From positions 1 to 11,993 of the forward strand of contig CAMHRJ010000037.1 in the NCBI GenBank assembly GCA_946187475.1: 11,993 bases of DNA, given 5' to 3'. Below are positions 1 to 7,559 of this stretch, in pieces. Origin of the DNA: an uncultured Clostridia bacterium. GTDB lineage: Bacteria > Bacillota > Clostridia > Oscillospirales > Oscillospiraceae. Position numbers and translations under genes: made by a program. Under the pieces are notes generated by a model. The model ran no database searches. It was not told where the DNA came from and saw only the letters and a program-made list of their open reading frames with translations. Numbering within the stretch: position 1 is the stretch's first letter; every line of letters begins with the position of its first letter.

Positions 1-2
1 GC

Positions 3-260
3 ACCATCGACGAGGCCCATGTCTCTGTCCGCACCATTGTGGAGACCGCCCTCCGCCGGAACGCCACCGCCGTGATCCTCAGCCACAACCACGTGGACGG
101 CATCGCCCTGCCCTCCCATCAGGACGAACGCACCACCGAGACCATCCGCCAGGCCCTGCGCTATGTGGGCGTCACCCTGTCCGATCATATCATCGTTGCC
201 GGAGACGATTATGTGTCCTTCGCGGACAGTGGTCTTCTGGGCGGCGTATGGGGCGCATAA
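3..260 (+). CDS. radC: RadC-like JAB/MPN-domain protein, 3' end only
   Basis: Only the last 85 codons lie in the window; the reading frame is open from base 3 and the start is upstream. The fragment is the C-terminal part of a RadC-type JAB (MPN+/JAMM) domain: HNH at fragment residues 28-30, then PS and D at 37-38 and 41, which are the positions of the zinc-binding JAMM residues, followed by the usual ADSGLL ending. Family knowledge: RadC was named for DNA repair, but that role was not upheld; proteins with this domain are predicted metal-dependent hydrolases of unclear substrate, common on chromosomes and mobile elements. The loop after HNH reads VDG where many RadC proteins have PSG. No hairpin terminator is visible after the stop. 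Confidence in the family is high; the biological role is unknown. Confidence 0.88.
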   Translation, partial: TIDEAHVSVRTIVETALRRNATAVILSHNHVDGIALPSHQDERTTETIRQALRYVGVTLSDHIIVAGDDYVSFADSGLLGGVWGA

Positions 261-579
261 AATCCTTCACGAAACCTGTCAAGTAAAATTTTGGTATTCG
301 CGATTTGAATAATCTTCGTGGTTATGCAAACCGAATCCTTCGATTTTTGGAAACAAAACATCGTTTGCGGGCTGGAAAAAAACACCTGCATTTCATAATC
401 CATTGAAAAATCAACGTTTTTGGGCTGTTGAAAAATCGGTGGAAACTGTTGATAACTCTCCGGTAAATATCCGGCATATGATATTATGGAAACCGAATGC
501 ATCCTTTTTGTAACGGAAAATGCGGTTATTTTCGGTTCCGATTCCCTTGATTTCAAAGATTTTCGGGTGGAAAAAGTTA

Positions 580-598
580 CTGTGCATTTTTTGCACAG
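580..598. repeat. Perfect inverted repeat, 7 bp arms, 5 nt loop
   Basis: CTGTGCA (580-586) and TGCACAG (592-598) are exact reverse complements separated by five T. It lies about 50 bp upstream of the predicted -35 element of the EamA gene, so it could be a binding site for a dimeric regulator. It could also be a weak hairpin terminator, but no uninterrupted T run follows on either strand, which argues against that. Function not established. Confidence 0.4.
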
Positions 599-650
599 AT
601 CATTTTCTCTTGCATTTCGATCATGAGATTATGCATCTGCGGATGATTTT

Positions 651-678
651 TTGATGGATTATTACATTGAGTTATCAT
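651..678 (+). promoter_or_regulatory. Probable SigmaA promoter of the EamA transporter gene
   Basis: TTGATG at 651-656 (4 of 6 to TTGACA) and TATCAT at 673-678 (5 of 6 to TATAAT) are separated by 16 nt. Transcription would start near 685, leaving a short leader of about 40 nt before the ATG at 724. The surrounding sequence is AT-rich. Prediction from consensus only. Confidence 0.4.
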
Positions 679-723
679 TTTCCGGGAAAAACGACAAAAA
701 ACACCCCTTTTGGAGGCTATTGC

Positions 724-1608
724 ATGAAAAAACATATCCTTGCCGTTTTGGCCGCAGGTTCTCTCTGGGGCACCATGGGTGTCTTCACCCGAACCCTGGC
801 CACCATCGGCATCGATTCCAACGGCGCCATCCTGGTGCGCTGCCTTCTGGCTGCGGTGGCCTTCGGCGTCACGATCCTCCTGACGGACCCGAAACAGCTG
901 CGCATCCGGCTGATGGACTTCTGGTGCTTTTTCGGCAGCGGCGTTTGCAGCCTCCTGTTTTTCACCTTCTGCTATTTCCACGCCATCAATCTCATGAGTC
1001 TGTCCGCCGCGGCGATCCTGCTCTATACGGCACCCAGCATCGTCATGCTGCTGTCAGCGCTGCTGTTCCGGGAGAAGATCACCCGCACGAAGCTTCTGGC
1101 TGTGGCCCTGGCTTTCGTGGGCTGCTGCCTGGTCTCCGGCATCATGGGCGGCGACGCGCGCATCACCTTCGGGGGACTGCTCTTCGGTCTCGGCAGCGGC
1201 TTCGGCTATGCCCTTTACAGCATCTTTGCCCGGTTTGCTCTCCTGCGGGGCTACAGCAGCAACACGGTGAATTTCTATTCCTGTCTGCTGGCCGGCCTTG
1301 GCGCTTGCCTGATCTCCCATCCCGGGGCATATGCTGCGGCCTTCACCGCCAGCTGGGGCAACGCCCTGTTCTGCATCCTTTCGGCGATCGTGACCTGTTA
1401 TCTGCCGTACCTGCTCTATACCTATTCGCTCACGGGTCTGGAAAACGGCAAGGCCTCGGTGCTTGCGTCCGTGGAGCCCGTGGTGGCAACGCTGCTGGGC
1501 GTATTCATTTATCACGAAAAGCTCACGGTCTGGAGCCTCCTGGGCCTGGTGCTGGTGCTGGGCGCCATCCTGCTTCTGAACCGGAAGCCCAAAGAGCAGA
1601 CTGTTTGA
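724..1608 (+). CDS. EamA/DMT-superfamily membrane transporter
   Basis: A 294-residue integral membrane protein with the ten-helix, two-repeat layout of the drug/metabolite transporter superfamily (RhaT/EamA group). The repeats can be read directly: YTAPSIVMLLSALLFREKIT at 101-120 and SVEPVVATLLGVFIYHEKLT at 249-268 end the two halves with the same pattern. The N-terminal GSLWG-MGVFTR segment (12-23) is also typical. The members known export or import small metabolites such as amino acids or carboxylates; substrate cannot be told from sequence. Start: ATG 724 is chosen because GGAGGC at 712-717 sits 6 nt upstream; an in-frame TTG at 667 lies inside the predicted promoter and has no such site. 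The gene is followed after 33 nt by the SLOG gene without a terminator, so the two are probably co-transcribed. Confidence 0.9.
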   Translation: MKKHILAVLAAGSLWGTMGVFTRTLATIGIDSNGAILVRCLLAAVAFGVTILLTDPKQLRIRLMDFWCFFGSGVCSLLFFTFCYFHAINLMSLSAAAILLYTAPSIVMLLSALLFREKITRTKLLAVALAFVGCCLVSGIMGGDARITFGGLLFGLGSGFGYALYSIFARFALLRGYSSNTVNFYSCLLAGLGACLISHPGAYAAAFTASWGNALFCILSAIVTCYLPYLLYTYSLTGLENGKASVLASVEPVVATLLGVFIYHEKLTVWSLLGLVLVLGAILLLNRKPKEQTV

Positions 1609-1641
1609 TCTCATCATTTTTTTAGAGAAGGAGGGAACGCC

Positions 1642-2151
1642 GTGTCCGATGCGCGCAAAGCCTGCTGCTTCACCGGTCATCGGGAGAAAAAACTCCCCTG
1701 GGGCAGTGATGAATCGGATCCCCGCTGCACTGCGCTGAAGCAGATGCTCTATGACGCCGCCGAGTGCGTCTATGCCGAGGGCGTGCGCCATTATATCTGC
1801 GGCATGGCCAGCGGCTGCGACCTCTATTTTCTCGAGGCGGTGCTCCGGTTGCGGGAGCTGCACCCGGAGATCAGCGTGGAGGCCGCCGTTCCCTATGAGG
1901 GGCAGGCAGACCGCTGGCGCAGCGCCCTGCGGGGACGGTATCTGGAGCTGCTGCGCCGCTGTGACTACCAGACCCTGGTGCAGCAGGAATACACCCGGGA
2001 CTGCATGATGCGCCGCAACCGCTACATGGTGGACCACGCCCAAGTGCTTATTGCTGCCTACAGCGGCGAGCCCGGCGGCACCATGAACACCATGCTCTAC
2101 GCCATGCGCCGGGGCCTGGACATCATCGAGATCCCGATCGAAACTGCATAA
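1642..2151 (+). CDS. SLOG-fold protein of the DUF1273/YpsA group
   Basis: A 169-residue protein that is a single SLOG (Smf/DprA-LOG type Rossmann-like) domain. Visible motifs are FTGHR at 10-14, the glycine-rich GMASGCD at 54-60 (G-x-A-x-G-x-D pattern), PYEGQADRW at 84-92 and the C-terminal SGEPGGT at 141-147 before an amphipathic helix. Family knowledge: SLOG domains bind or process nucleotides or nucleotide-derived ligands; YpsA of Bacillus subtilis has been linked to cell division and stress, but the ligand is not settled. Start: GTG 1642, with AAGGAGGG at 1628-1635 and 6 nt spacing. The stop codon's last base begins the hairpin that covers the start of the next gene, so translation here may control the M23 gene. 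No partner domain (Macro, TIR, nuclease) is attached, which argues against a conflict-system role. Exact function unknown. Confidence 0.85.
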   Translation: MSDARKACCFTGHREKKLPWGSDESDPRCTALKQMLYDAAECVYAEGVRHYICGMASGCDLYFLEAVLRLRELHPEISVEAAVPYEGQADRWRSALRGRYLELLRRCDYQTLVQQEYTRDCMMRRNRYMVDHAQVLIAAYSGEPGGTMNTMLYAMRRGLDIIEIPIETA

Positions 2152-2205
2152 ATCGTTCGCTTCCGGCATATTCTCCCACATGCGATCACCAAAGGGGAGT
2201 GTGCC

Positions 2206-2220
<15 letters not shown>
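2151..2220 (+). promoter_or_regulatory. Long hairpin burying the Shine-Dalgarno and start codon of the M23 gene
   Basis: The outer arms 2151-2163 and 2208-2220 are a perfect 13 bp inverted repeat (AATCGTTCGCTTC and its reverse complement). Inside, 2165-2176 pairs with 2194-2205 for 12 more pairs, three of them G-U, leaving a 17 nt loop (2177-2193). Nearly all of the ribosome binding site (AAAGGGGAG, 2191-2199) is thus in the stem, and the ATG (2206-2208) has its A and T in the one small internal loop. The 5' arm starts at the stop codon of the SLOG gene, so a terminating ribosome would melt the outer stem: a layout that suits translational coupling. A TTTTT run at 2223-2227 follows 2 nt after the stem, so transcription attenuation is a second possibility. 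Pairing is read directly; function is inferred. Confidence 0.6.
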
Positions 2221-3008
<788 letters not shown>

Positions 3009-3012
<4 letters not shown>

Positions 3013-3548
3013 AGAGAATTGCATTTCAGCCCGGGGCGGCGCTGCTGTTGGGCGTGCTGATTTTCACCCTGCGCCCGGCGGAGCTGGCTGCCCTGGCGCT
3101 TGCGGTTCTGGCTCACGAGCTGGGGCATTTGATTGCGTTACAGTTGCTTGGGGTGCGGGTTTCCGGCGTCACCTTTGCCATGACCGGCCCGGTCATTCGC
3201 TGCGATCTACCGCCCACCGCTTTCGGCCAGATTCTGGCGGCCTTTTCCGGCCCGGCGGCGGGCCTGCTGCTCTCTCTTTTGATTTCTGCCCGCTGGCCGC
3301 TGCTGGGGGAGGTCAGCCTCTTCCTCTCGCTGCTGAATCTTCTGCCGGTGCCGCCGCTGGACGGCGGCCGCGCTTTGCGGGTACTGATCGGGGAGACCGC
3401 ATGCCGCCTCCTCAGCGCGCTCCTCTGCGGCGCTCTGCTGCTTTGCGGGCTGCTGGCGGCTGCCACGGGATACGGCGTCACAACGGCGGTCTTTGCTGCG
3501 TGGCTTGCGGCTCTCGCTTGCCAAGCGGACGGAATTGTTGTAGAATAA
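3009..3548 (+). CDS. M50-family intramembrane zinc protease, SpoIVFB-like, no CBS domain
   Basis: A 179-residue polytopic membrane protein of the site-2 protease group. It has HELGH at 36-40 within a membrane segment (zinc ligands H36 and H40, catalytic E37) and NLLPVPPLDGG at 110-120, whose D118 supplies the third zinc ligand. Hydrophobic segments are seen at roughly 8-22, 24-46, 71-93, 102-115, 131-151 and 156-172. In Bacillus, SpoIVFB cleaves the pro-sequence of pro-SigmaK late in sporulation. SpoIVFB there is nearly 290 residues because of a C-terminal CBS domain that senses ATP; here the protein ends right after the membrane part. Start: GTG 3009 overlaps the stop of the M23 gene (GTGA), which implies translational coupling and a joint role. 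Substrate pro-SigmaK is inferred from this pairing; other anti-sigma or membrane substrates are possible. Confidence 0.86.
3518..3546 (+). promoter_or_regulatory. Probable SigmaA promoter inside the 3' end of the M50 gene
   Basis: TTGCCA at 3518-3523 (5 of 6 to consensus), a 17 nt spacer, and TAGAAT at 3541-3546 (5 of 6). Transcription would start near 3553, giving a leader of about 26 nt before the ATG at 3579. This would let the radical SAM genes be expressed apart from the M23-M50 pair. No terminator is seen between the two groups, so read-through is also likely. Confidence 0.5.
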
Positions 3549-3578
3549 GAAAAAATCCGAAACGGAGTATTTTAAAAT

Positions 3579-5417
3579 ATGGATGCACGACTGGAACGGA
3601 TTCTCCCCCGGGTACAGAAGCCTGCGCGCTATGTGGGCGGAGAATACCATCAAATCATAAAAGACAAGGCAGAGGTCGATCTGCGCATGGCCTTCTGCTT
3701 TCCGGACGTCTATGAGATCGGCATGTCCAACATCGGCATGCGGATTCTTTATGACGTCATCAACCGCATGCCCGGCGTCTGGTGCGAGCGGGTGTTCGCC
3801 CCCTGGGGCGACATGGATGCGGAGATGCGCAAGGCGGGCATCCCGCTGTACGCCCTGGAAAGCGGCGACCCGGTTTCTGAGTTCGACGTGCTGGGCTTCT
3901 CCGTGGGCTATGAGATGGCCTATCCGGCGGTGCTGAATATGCTGGATCTGGCCGGCATCCCTCTGCGGAGCGCTGACCGGCCCGATCTCACGCCCCTGGT
4001 GTTCGCCGGCGGCACCAGCTGCTGCAACCCGGAGCCCATGGCCCCGTTTTTCGATCTCATGGTTGTGGGCGAGGGTGAGGAGGTGGACTGCGAGCTGCTG
4101 GAGCTCTTCCGCCAGGCGCAAAAGGAGGGCTGGAGCAAGACGCGGTTTCTGGAGGCTGCGGCCCAGATTCAGGGCATCTACGTCCCTGCCTTCTATGAAC
4201 CGGAATATAACGCGGACGGCACCATCCGGGACGTCCGAACGACCCATGGCGCTCCGGAGCGGGTGACCAAGCGGATCATCGAGGATCTGGACGCCTGTCC
4301 GTTCCCCACGCACCCCATCGTGCCCTCCACGGAGATCGTCCACGACCGCGTGAACGTGGAGCTCTTCCGTGGCTGCATCCGCGGCTGCCGCTTCTGCCAG
4401 GCAGGCTATGTCTATCGTCCCGTCCGACCCAGAAAGCCGGAGACCCTGATCCGGCAGGGCATCGAGGCGCTGAAAAGCACCGGGTATCAGGAGGCGACCC
4501 TCCTGAGTCTCTCCAGCAGCGACTATCGCCCGCTGTCGGAGCTCTGCGACGGCATGCTGGACTACTGTGAGCCCCGGAGCATCAGTCTGTCCCTGCCCAG
4601 CCTTCGGGCCGATAATTTCTCTATGGACATCATGAGCCGCCTGCAGAAGGTACGCAAGGGCGGCCTGACTTTCGCCCCCGAGGCCGGCACCCAGCGCCTA
4701 CGGGACGCCATCAATAAGAACGTCACGGAAGAGGACCTTTTGAACTCCTGCCGCGTGGCCTTCGAGGGCGGCTGGAACGGCGTGAAGCTCTATTTTATGC
4801 TGGGCCTGCCCACGGAGACCGACGAGGACGTGCTGGGCATCGCGGAGCTGGCCAACCGGGTGCTTCACTGCTGGCGCCAGTACGCCAAGTTCAAAAACCG
4901 GGGCGTCCGCATCACGGTGTCCACCTCCTGCTTCGTGCCCAAGCCTCACAGCCCCTTCCAGTGGGAGGCTCAGGTGACCATGGCCGAGTACCAGCGAAAG
5001 GTGAACCTCCTGCGGGAGAACATCCGCGCCCGGAACGTCACCTACAACTGGCACGACCCGGACACCAGCTTCGTGGAGGCGGTGCTCTCCCGGGGCGACC
5101 GGCGCATCGCCGACGTGATTGAGCATGTCTGGCGCCATGGCGGCAATCTGGAGGCCTGGGGCGACTACTTCTCCTTTGAGCGCTGGATGAACGCGTTTCG
5201 GGACTGTGGCGTAGATCCCGATTTCTATGCCTGTCGGGAGCGCGGCGAAGACGAGCGTATGCCCTGGGAGGTCATCGACATGGGCGTCACCCGCCGCCAC
5301 CTGCGTCACGAGCGGGACCAGGCCTACAAGGCCGTGCTCTCGCCGGACTGCCGGAAGCAGTGCACCGCCTGCGGGGCGCTGAAGCTCATGACGAAGGGAG
5401 GCTGCTGCGATGCCTGA
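3579..5417 (+). CDS. TIGR03960-family B12-binding-type radical SAM protein
   Basis: A 612-residue protein with an N-terminal alpha/beta domain of the B12-binding type (about 35-185, with the FPDVYEIGMSNIGM motif at 41-54) and a radical SAM barrel starting near 255. C266, C270 and C273 (CIRGCRFC) form the CxxxCxxC motif that holds the 4Fe-4S cluster and S-adenosylmethionine. The classical DxHxxG cobalamin-ligand motif is not visible in the N-terminal domain, so cobalamin binding is a family label, not proven here. A second CxxxCxxC (C591, C595, C598) is at the C terminus. The reaction is unknown; the constant link to the DUF2344 gene and, in many genomes, to ribonuclease G and L21 genes has suggested RNA modification. 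Start: ATG 3579 with ACGGAG at 3562-3567 and 11 nt spacing; no other start matches better. Confidence 0.92.
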   Translation: MDARLERILPRVQKPARYVGGEYHQIIKDKAEVDLRMAFCFPDVYEIGMSNIGMRILYDVINRMPGVWCERVFAPWGDMDAEMRKAGIPLYALESGDPVSEFDVLGFSVGYEMAYPAVLNMLDLAGIPLRSADRPDLTPLVFAGGTSCCNPEPMAPFFDLMVVGEGEEVDCELLELFRQAQKEGWSKTRFLEAAAQIQGIYVPAFYEPEYNADGTIRDVRTTHGAPERVTKRIIEDLDACPFPTHPIVPSTEIVHDRVNVELFRGCIRGCRFCQAGYVYRPVRPRKPETLIRQGIEALKSTGYQEATLLSLSSSDYRPLSELCDGMLDYCEPRSISLSLPSLRADNFSMDIMSRLQKVRKGGLTFAPEAGTQRLRDAINKNVTEEDLLNSCRVAFEGGWNGVKLYFMLGLPTETDEDVLGIAELANRVLHCWRQYAKFKNRGVRITVSTSCFVPKPHSPFQWEAQVTMAEYQRKVNLLRENIRARNVTYNWHDPDTSFVEAVLSRGDRRIADVIEHVWRHGGNLEAWGDYFSFERWMNAFRDCGVDPDFYACRERGEDERMPWEVIDMGVTRRHLRHERDQAYKAVLSPDCRKQCTACGALKLMTKGGCCDA

Positions 5418-6072
5418 AAAACTGAGAATGCGGTTTTCCAAGACCGGACGGGCCATCTGGCTGAGCCACCTGGACCTGATGCGCACCATGCAGCGCGCCT
5501 TTCTCCGGGCGGACTATCCGCTGAAGTATTCCGAGGGCTTTAACCCCCACGCCCAAATCTCTATTCTGCTGCCCCTGTCCGTGGGCGTCTCCAGCGTCTG
5601 CGAGCTTATGGACTTCCAGCTGCGGGAGGACGTGGACCTGGCGGCTCTGCCGGAGCGGCTCACCGCCGTGATGCCCGAGGGCATCGTCATCCATGAGGCC
5701 TATCCCATGGAGAATAAGGCCAAGTTCCTCAAATGGCTTCGGGTCACGGCACGGCTGGAGTACGATGATCGCCCGTTGGACGAAATGGCCGCCGCCCTGA
5801 CGGAATTTTATGCCCGGGACAGCATCGTCATCACCCGGAAAACCAAACGCGGCGAGGGCCAGTCGGACATCGTTCCCGCCATCCAGACCCTGCAGGTCTC
5901 GGCAGGGGAGAGACAGGTCGATCTGGAGGCGGTGATCTCCGCCCAGGAGCCCACCTTGAACCCGGACCATCTGATCGCCGCTCTGCGGCAGCTGCAGCCG
6001 GAGCTGGCGCCGGATTTTGCCGCCTTTACCCGGCAGGAGGTCTACTTTGAAAATGGGGAAGTGTTCCGCTGA
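5410..6072 (+). CDS. TIGR03936-family radical SAM-associated protein (DUF2344)
   Basis: A 220-residue soluble protein of DUF2344. Typical signatures are SHLDLMR at 19-25, SEGFNPH at 41-47 and PLSVGVSSVCELMDF at 55-69. It overlaps the radical SAM gene by 8 nt, with AAGGGAGG at 5394-5401 placed 8 nt before the ATG, so the two are translationally linked. In some bacteria this domain is fused to the C terminus of the radical SAM protein, which supports a physical complex. It has no cluster-binding cysteines of its own in the conserved part, so it is likely an accessory or substrate-binding subunit. Length is normal for the family. The reaction is not known. Confidence 0.9.
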   Translation: MPEKLRMRFSKTGRAIWLSHLDLMRTMQRAFLRADYPLKYSEGFNPHAQISILLPLSVGVSSVCELMDFQLREDVDLAALPERLTAVMPEGIVIHEAYPMENKAKFLKWLRVTARLEYDDRPLDEMAAALTEFYARDSIVITRKTKRGEGQSDIVPAIQTLQVSAGERQVDLEAVISAQEPTLNPDHLIAALRQLQPELAPDFAAFTRQEVYFENGEVFR

Positions 6073-7416
6073 ATGACCGCCGAGGAGCGAATTGAAATCT
6101 TTGAGAATCTGCCGGTGCCGCAAGCTGTGCGCCGGCAGATCATTCCTGCTGTCATCAGCCAGATGATCGCGCTGGTCTACCAGCTGGCGGACACCTACTT
6201 TGTCGGCCTGCTGAACGACCCGGTGCAGACCGCGGCGGTGACGGTGGCCTATCCCGCCTTTTTGATGCTGACGGCGCTCTCCAACCTCTTCGGCGTGGGC
6301 GGCGCCAGCGCCCTGTCCCGGTCTCTGGGCAAGCATGACCCGGACCGCGCCGGACAGATCAGCGCCGTATCCTTCTGGTTCGGCGTGCTCACGGCTTCGG
6401 TCTATGTCTGTCTGTTCGCGGCGCTTTCTGCGCCCATTTTGCGCCTTACCGGCGCCACGGATGCGACCCTTCCCGCTGCCCTGGGCTATACCCGCTGGGT
6501 GATTCTCATCGGCGGCGTTCCCACGGTGCTGAGCGTGCTGCTGGCCAATCTGGTCCGCGCCGAGGGAAGAGCCTCCAAAGCCTCCTTCGGCCTGTCTCTG
6601 GGCGGAATCCTGAACATCGTCCTGGACCCGCTGCTGATTCTTCCGAACTTTGCCGGCATGGGCGCTGCCGGCGCCGGACTTGCCACGGCGGCATCCAATT
6701 TTGTGAGCATGGGCTACTTTCTTCTGCTCCTGCTCCGGGACCGCTCCGGGACCGTTCTGCGTCTGGAACCGAAGCTCCTGCGGTACGTGAAGGAGCACTT
6801 AAAGCCCATTCTCACCATCGGCTTTCCCTCCGCCTTGCAGCTGGGCCTGACGGTGGTGGCGGTCTCGGCCCAGGCGAAGTTTGTGTCTCATTATCCCACC
6901 GAGGCGGTGGCGGCCCTGGGCATCACAAAAAAGATCGACCAGCTTCCGCTGTATTTCTCCATCGGCGTCTCCAGCGGCATTTTGCCGCTGCTGGCCTATA
7001 CCCATTCCGCCGGGAATGAGGCCCGCCGCCGGGACGTGTTCCGCCTGGGTGTGGGCATTTCTGTAGGCTTTTCGGTGCTGTGTCTTCTGGTGTTCGAGGC
7101 TCTGGCGCCTCAGCTGGCGTCGCTTTTCATCAAGGACGAGGCCACAATTCAATATGCCGCCTCCTTCCTCCGCCGGATGGTGACGGCCATGCCCCTCATG
7201 AGCGTGTGCTATCCCATGATCATCCAGTTTCAGGCCATGGGCCGGGCGAAAGAGTCCTTGATCTGCTCCGTTCTGCGCAAGGGTGTGCTGGACATTCCGC
7301 TGCTGTTTCTCATGGACGCTCTTATCCCGCTTTACGGCCTCATGTGGGTGCAGCCCATGGTAGACGGGATCTCCATGGCGGCGGCGCTGGCGCTCTACAG
7401 ACGTCTGAAAAAATAA
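6073..7416 (+). CDS. MATE-family multidrug/metabolite exporter
   Basis: A 447-residue, twelve-helix membrane protein of the multidrug and toxic compound extrusion family (NorM/DinF-like), which uses Na+ or H+ gradients to export cationic drugs or metabolites. Signature stretches are VYQLADTYFVG (35-45), FGVGGASALSRSLG (73-86), LVRAEGRASKA (160-170), NIVLDPLLI (181-189) and FQAMGRAK (386-393), which recur in the two six-helix halves. The ATG follows the stop of the DUF2344 gene with no gap; a GGGGAA at 6055-6060 is 12 nt away, so translation probably depends on coupling. There is no visible functional link to the radical SAM pair. No terminator is seen after the stop at 7416; the next promoter begins 12 nt later. 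Substrate cannot be predicted. Confidence 0.92.
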   Translation: MTAEERIEIFENLPVPQAVRRQIIPAVISQMIALVYQLADTYFVGLLNDPVQTAAVTVAYPAFLMLTALSNLFGVGGASALSRSLGKHDPDRAGQISAVSFWFGVLTASVYVCLFAALSAPILRLTGATDATLPAALGYTRWVILIGGVPTVLSVLLANLVRAEGRASKASFGLSLGGILNIVLDPLLILPNFAGMGAAGAGLATAASNFVSMGYFLLLLLRDRSGTVLRLEPKLLRYVKEHLKPILTIGFPSALQLGLTVVAVSAQAKFVSHYPTEAVAALGITKKIDQLPLYFSIGVSSGILPLLAYTHSAGNEARRRDVFRLGVGISVGFSVLCLLVFEALAPQLASLFIKDEATIQYAASFLRRMVTAMPLMSVCYPMIIQFQAMGRAKESLICSVLRKGVLDIPLLFLMDALIPLYGLMWVQPMVDGISMAAALALYRRLKK

Positions 7417-7428
7417 TAAAAAAAGTAC

Positions 7429-7457
7429 TTGCATCCGCAGATACTTTATGGTAAACT
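7429..7457 (+). promoter_or_regulatory. Probable SigmaA promoter of rplS
   Basis: TTGCAT at 7429-7434 (4 of 6), a 17 nt spacer, and TAAACT at 7452-7457 (4 of 6), just after the end of the MATE gene. It predicts a start near 7464, about 96 nt ahead of the rplS ATG, which fits a structured leader. An in-frame ATG at 7461 therefore lies upstream of, or at, the transcript end and is not the rplS start. Confidence 0.5.
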
Positions 7458-7463
7458 ATCATG

Positions 7464-7559
7464 GCCTGTGCAGAGCGTATCTGCACCATCACGGTGGTCC
7501 GCTGCCGAGGCTTGGCGAAGCCCTCCGGTAAGAACGCCGCAATAAAGGAAGGATTTCTT
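7464..7559 (+). ncRNA. Structured 5' leader of rplS, candidate L19 autoregulatory leader
   Basis: The leader holds three foldable elements. First, GTGCAGA (7468-7474) and TCTGCAC (7480-7486) form a perfect 7 bp hairpin at the very 5' end. Second, CACC (7484-7487) and GGTG (7493-7496) form a small hairpin that shares bases with the first, so only one can form. Third, CCGAGGCTT (7505-7513) pairs with AAGCCCTCCGG (7518-7528), with one bulge, over a GGCG loop. None is followed by a T run, so a terminator is unlikely; control of translation is more plausible. Ribosomal protein leaders that bind L19 are known upstream of rplS in Firmicutes. I cannot confirm that this belongs to a described family without a covariance model search. 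Confidence 0.5.

Larger units (their letters stand above)
261..723. other. AT-rich non-coding stretch between radC and the EamA gene
   Basis: This 463 bp gap is visibly richer in A and T than the flanking genes, and no reading frame in it looks like a protein. The open frames on the minus strand have no convincing ribosome binding site and no recognisable motif. What it does hold: a direct repeat of AAACCGAAT (328-336 and 490-498); small inverted repeats CCGG-N7-CCGG (460-474) and GAAAAT-N6-ATTTTC (516-533); a perfect 7 bp hairpin at 580-598; and a plausible SigmaA promoter at 651-678. It could be the regulatory region of the transporter gene plus a remnant of lost sequence. I recognise no RNA family or attachment site. 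Confidence 0.6.

Noticed and set aside
447..455. TGTTGATAA, one mismatch from a DnaA box, in the AT-rich gap
   Set aside because: A single near-match with no cluster of boxes and no dnaA, dnaN or gidA genes nearby does not support an origin.
209..556. Minus-strand open frame of 115 codons in the AT-rich gap
   Set aside because: It runs into the end of radC, has no family motif or clear ribosome binding site, and its translation looks random.
2166..2172. GCATATT, a match to the SigmaE -35 element, upstream of the SpoIVFA-like gene
   Set aside because: No acceptable SigmaE -10 element lies 13-14 nt downstream, and transcription from there would start on top of the ribosome binding site.
5386..6798. 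Long minus-strand open frame (470 codons) opposite the DUF2344 and MATE genes
   Set aside because: Same reason: rich in His, Gln, Gly and Arg with no motif, and the + strand reading is certain.
7505..7528. Hairpin in the rplS leader as an intrinsic terminator or attenuator
   Set aside because: No T run follows it, so termination there is unlikely; it was kept as part of the structured leader.
7461..7559. In-frame N-terminal extension of L19 from ATG 7461
   Set aside because: It would add 33 residues foreign to L19, begins at the predicted transcript start, and the ATG at 7560 has a strong ribosome binding site.
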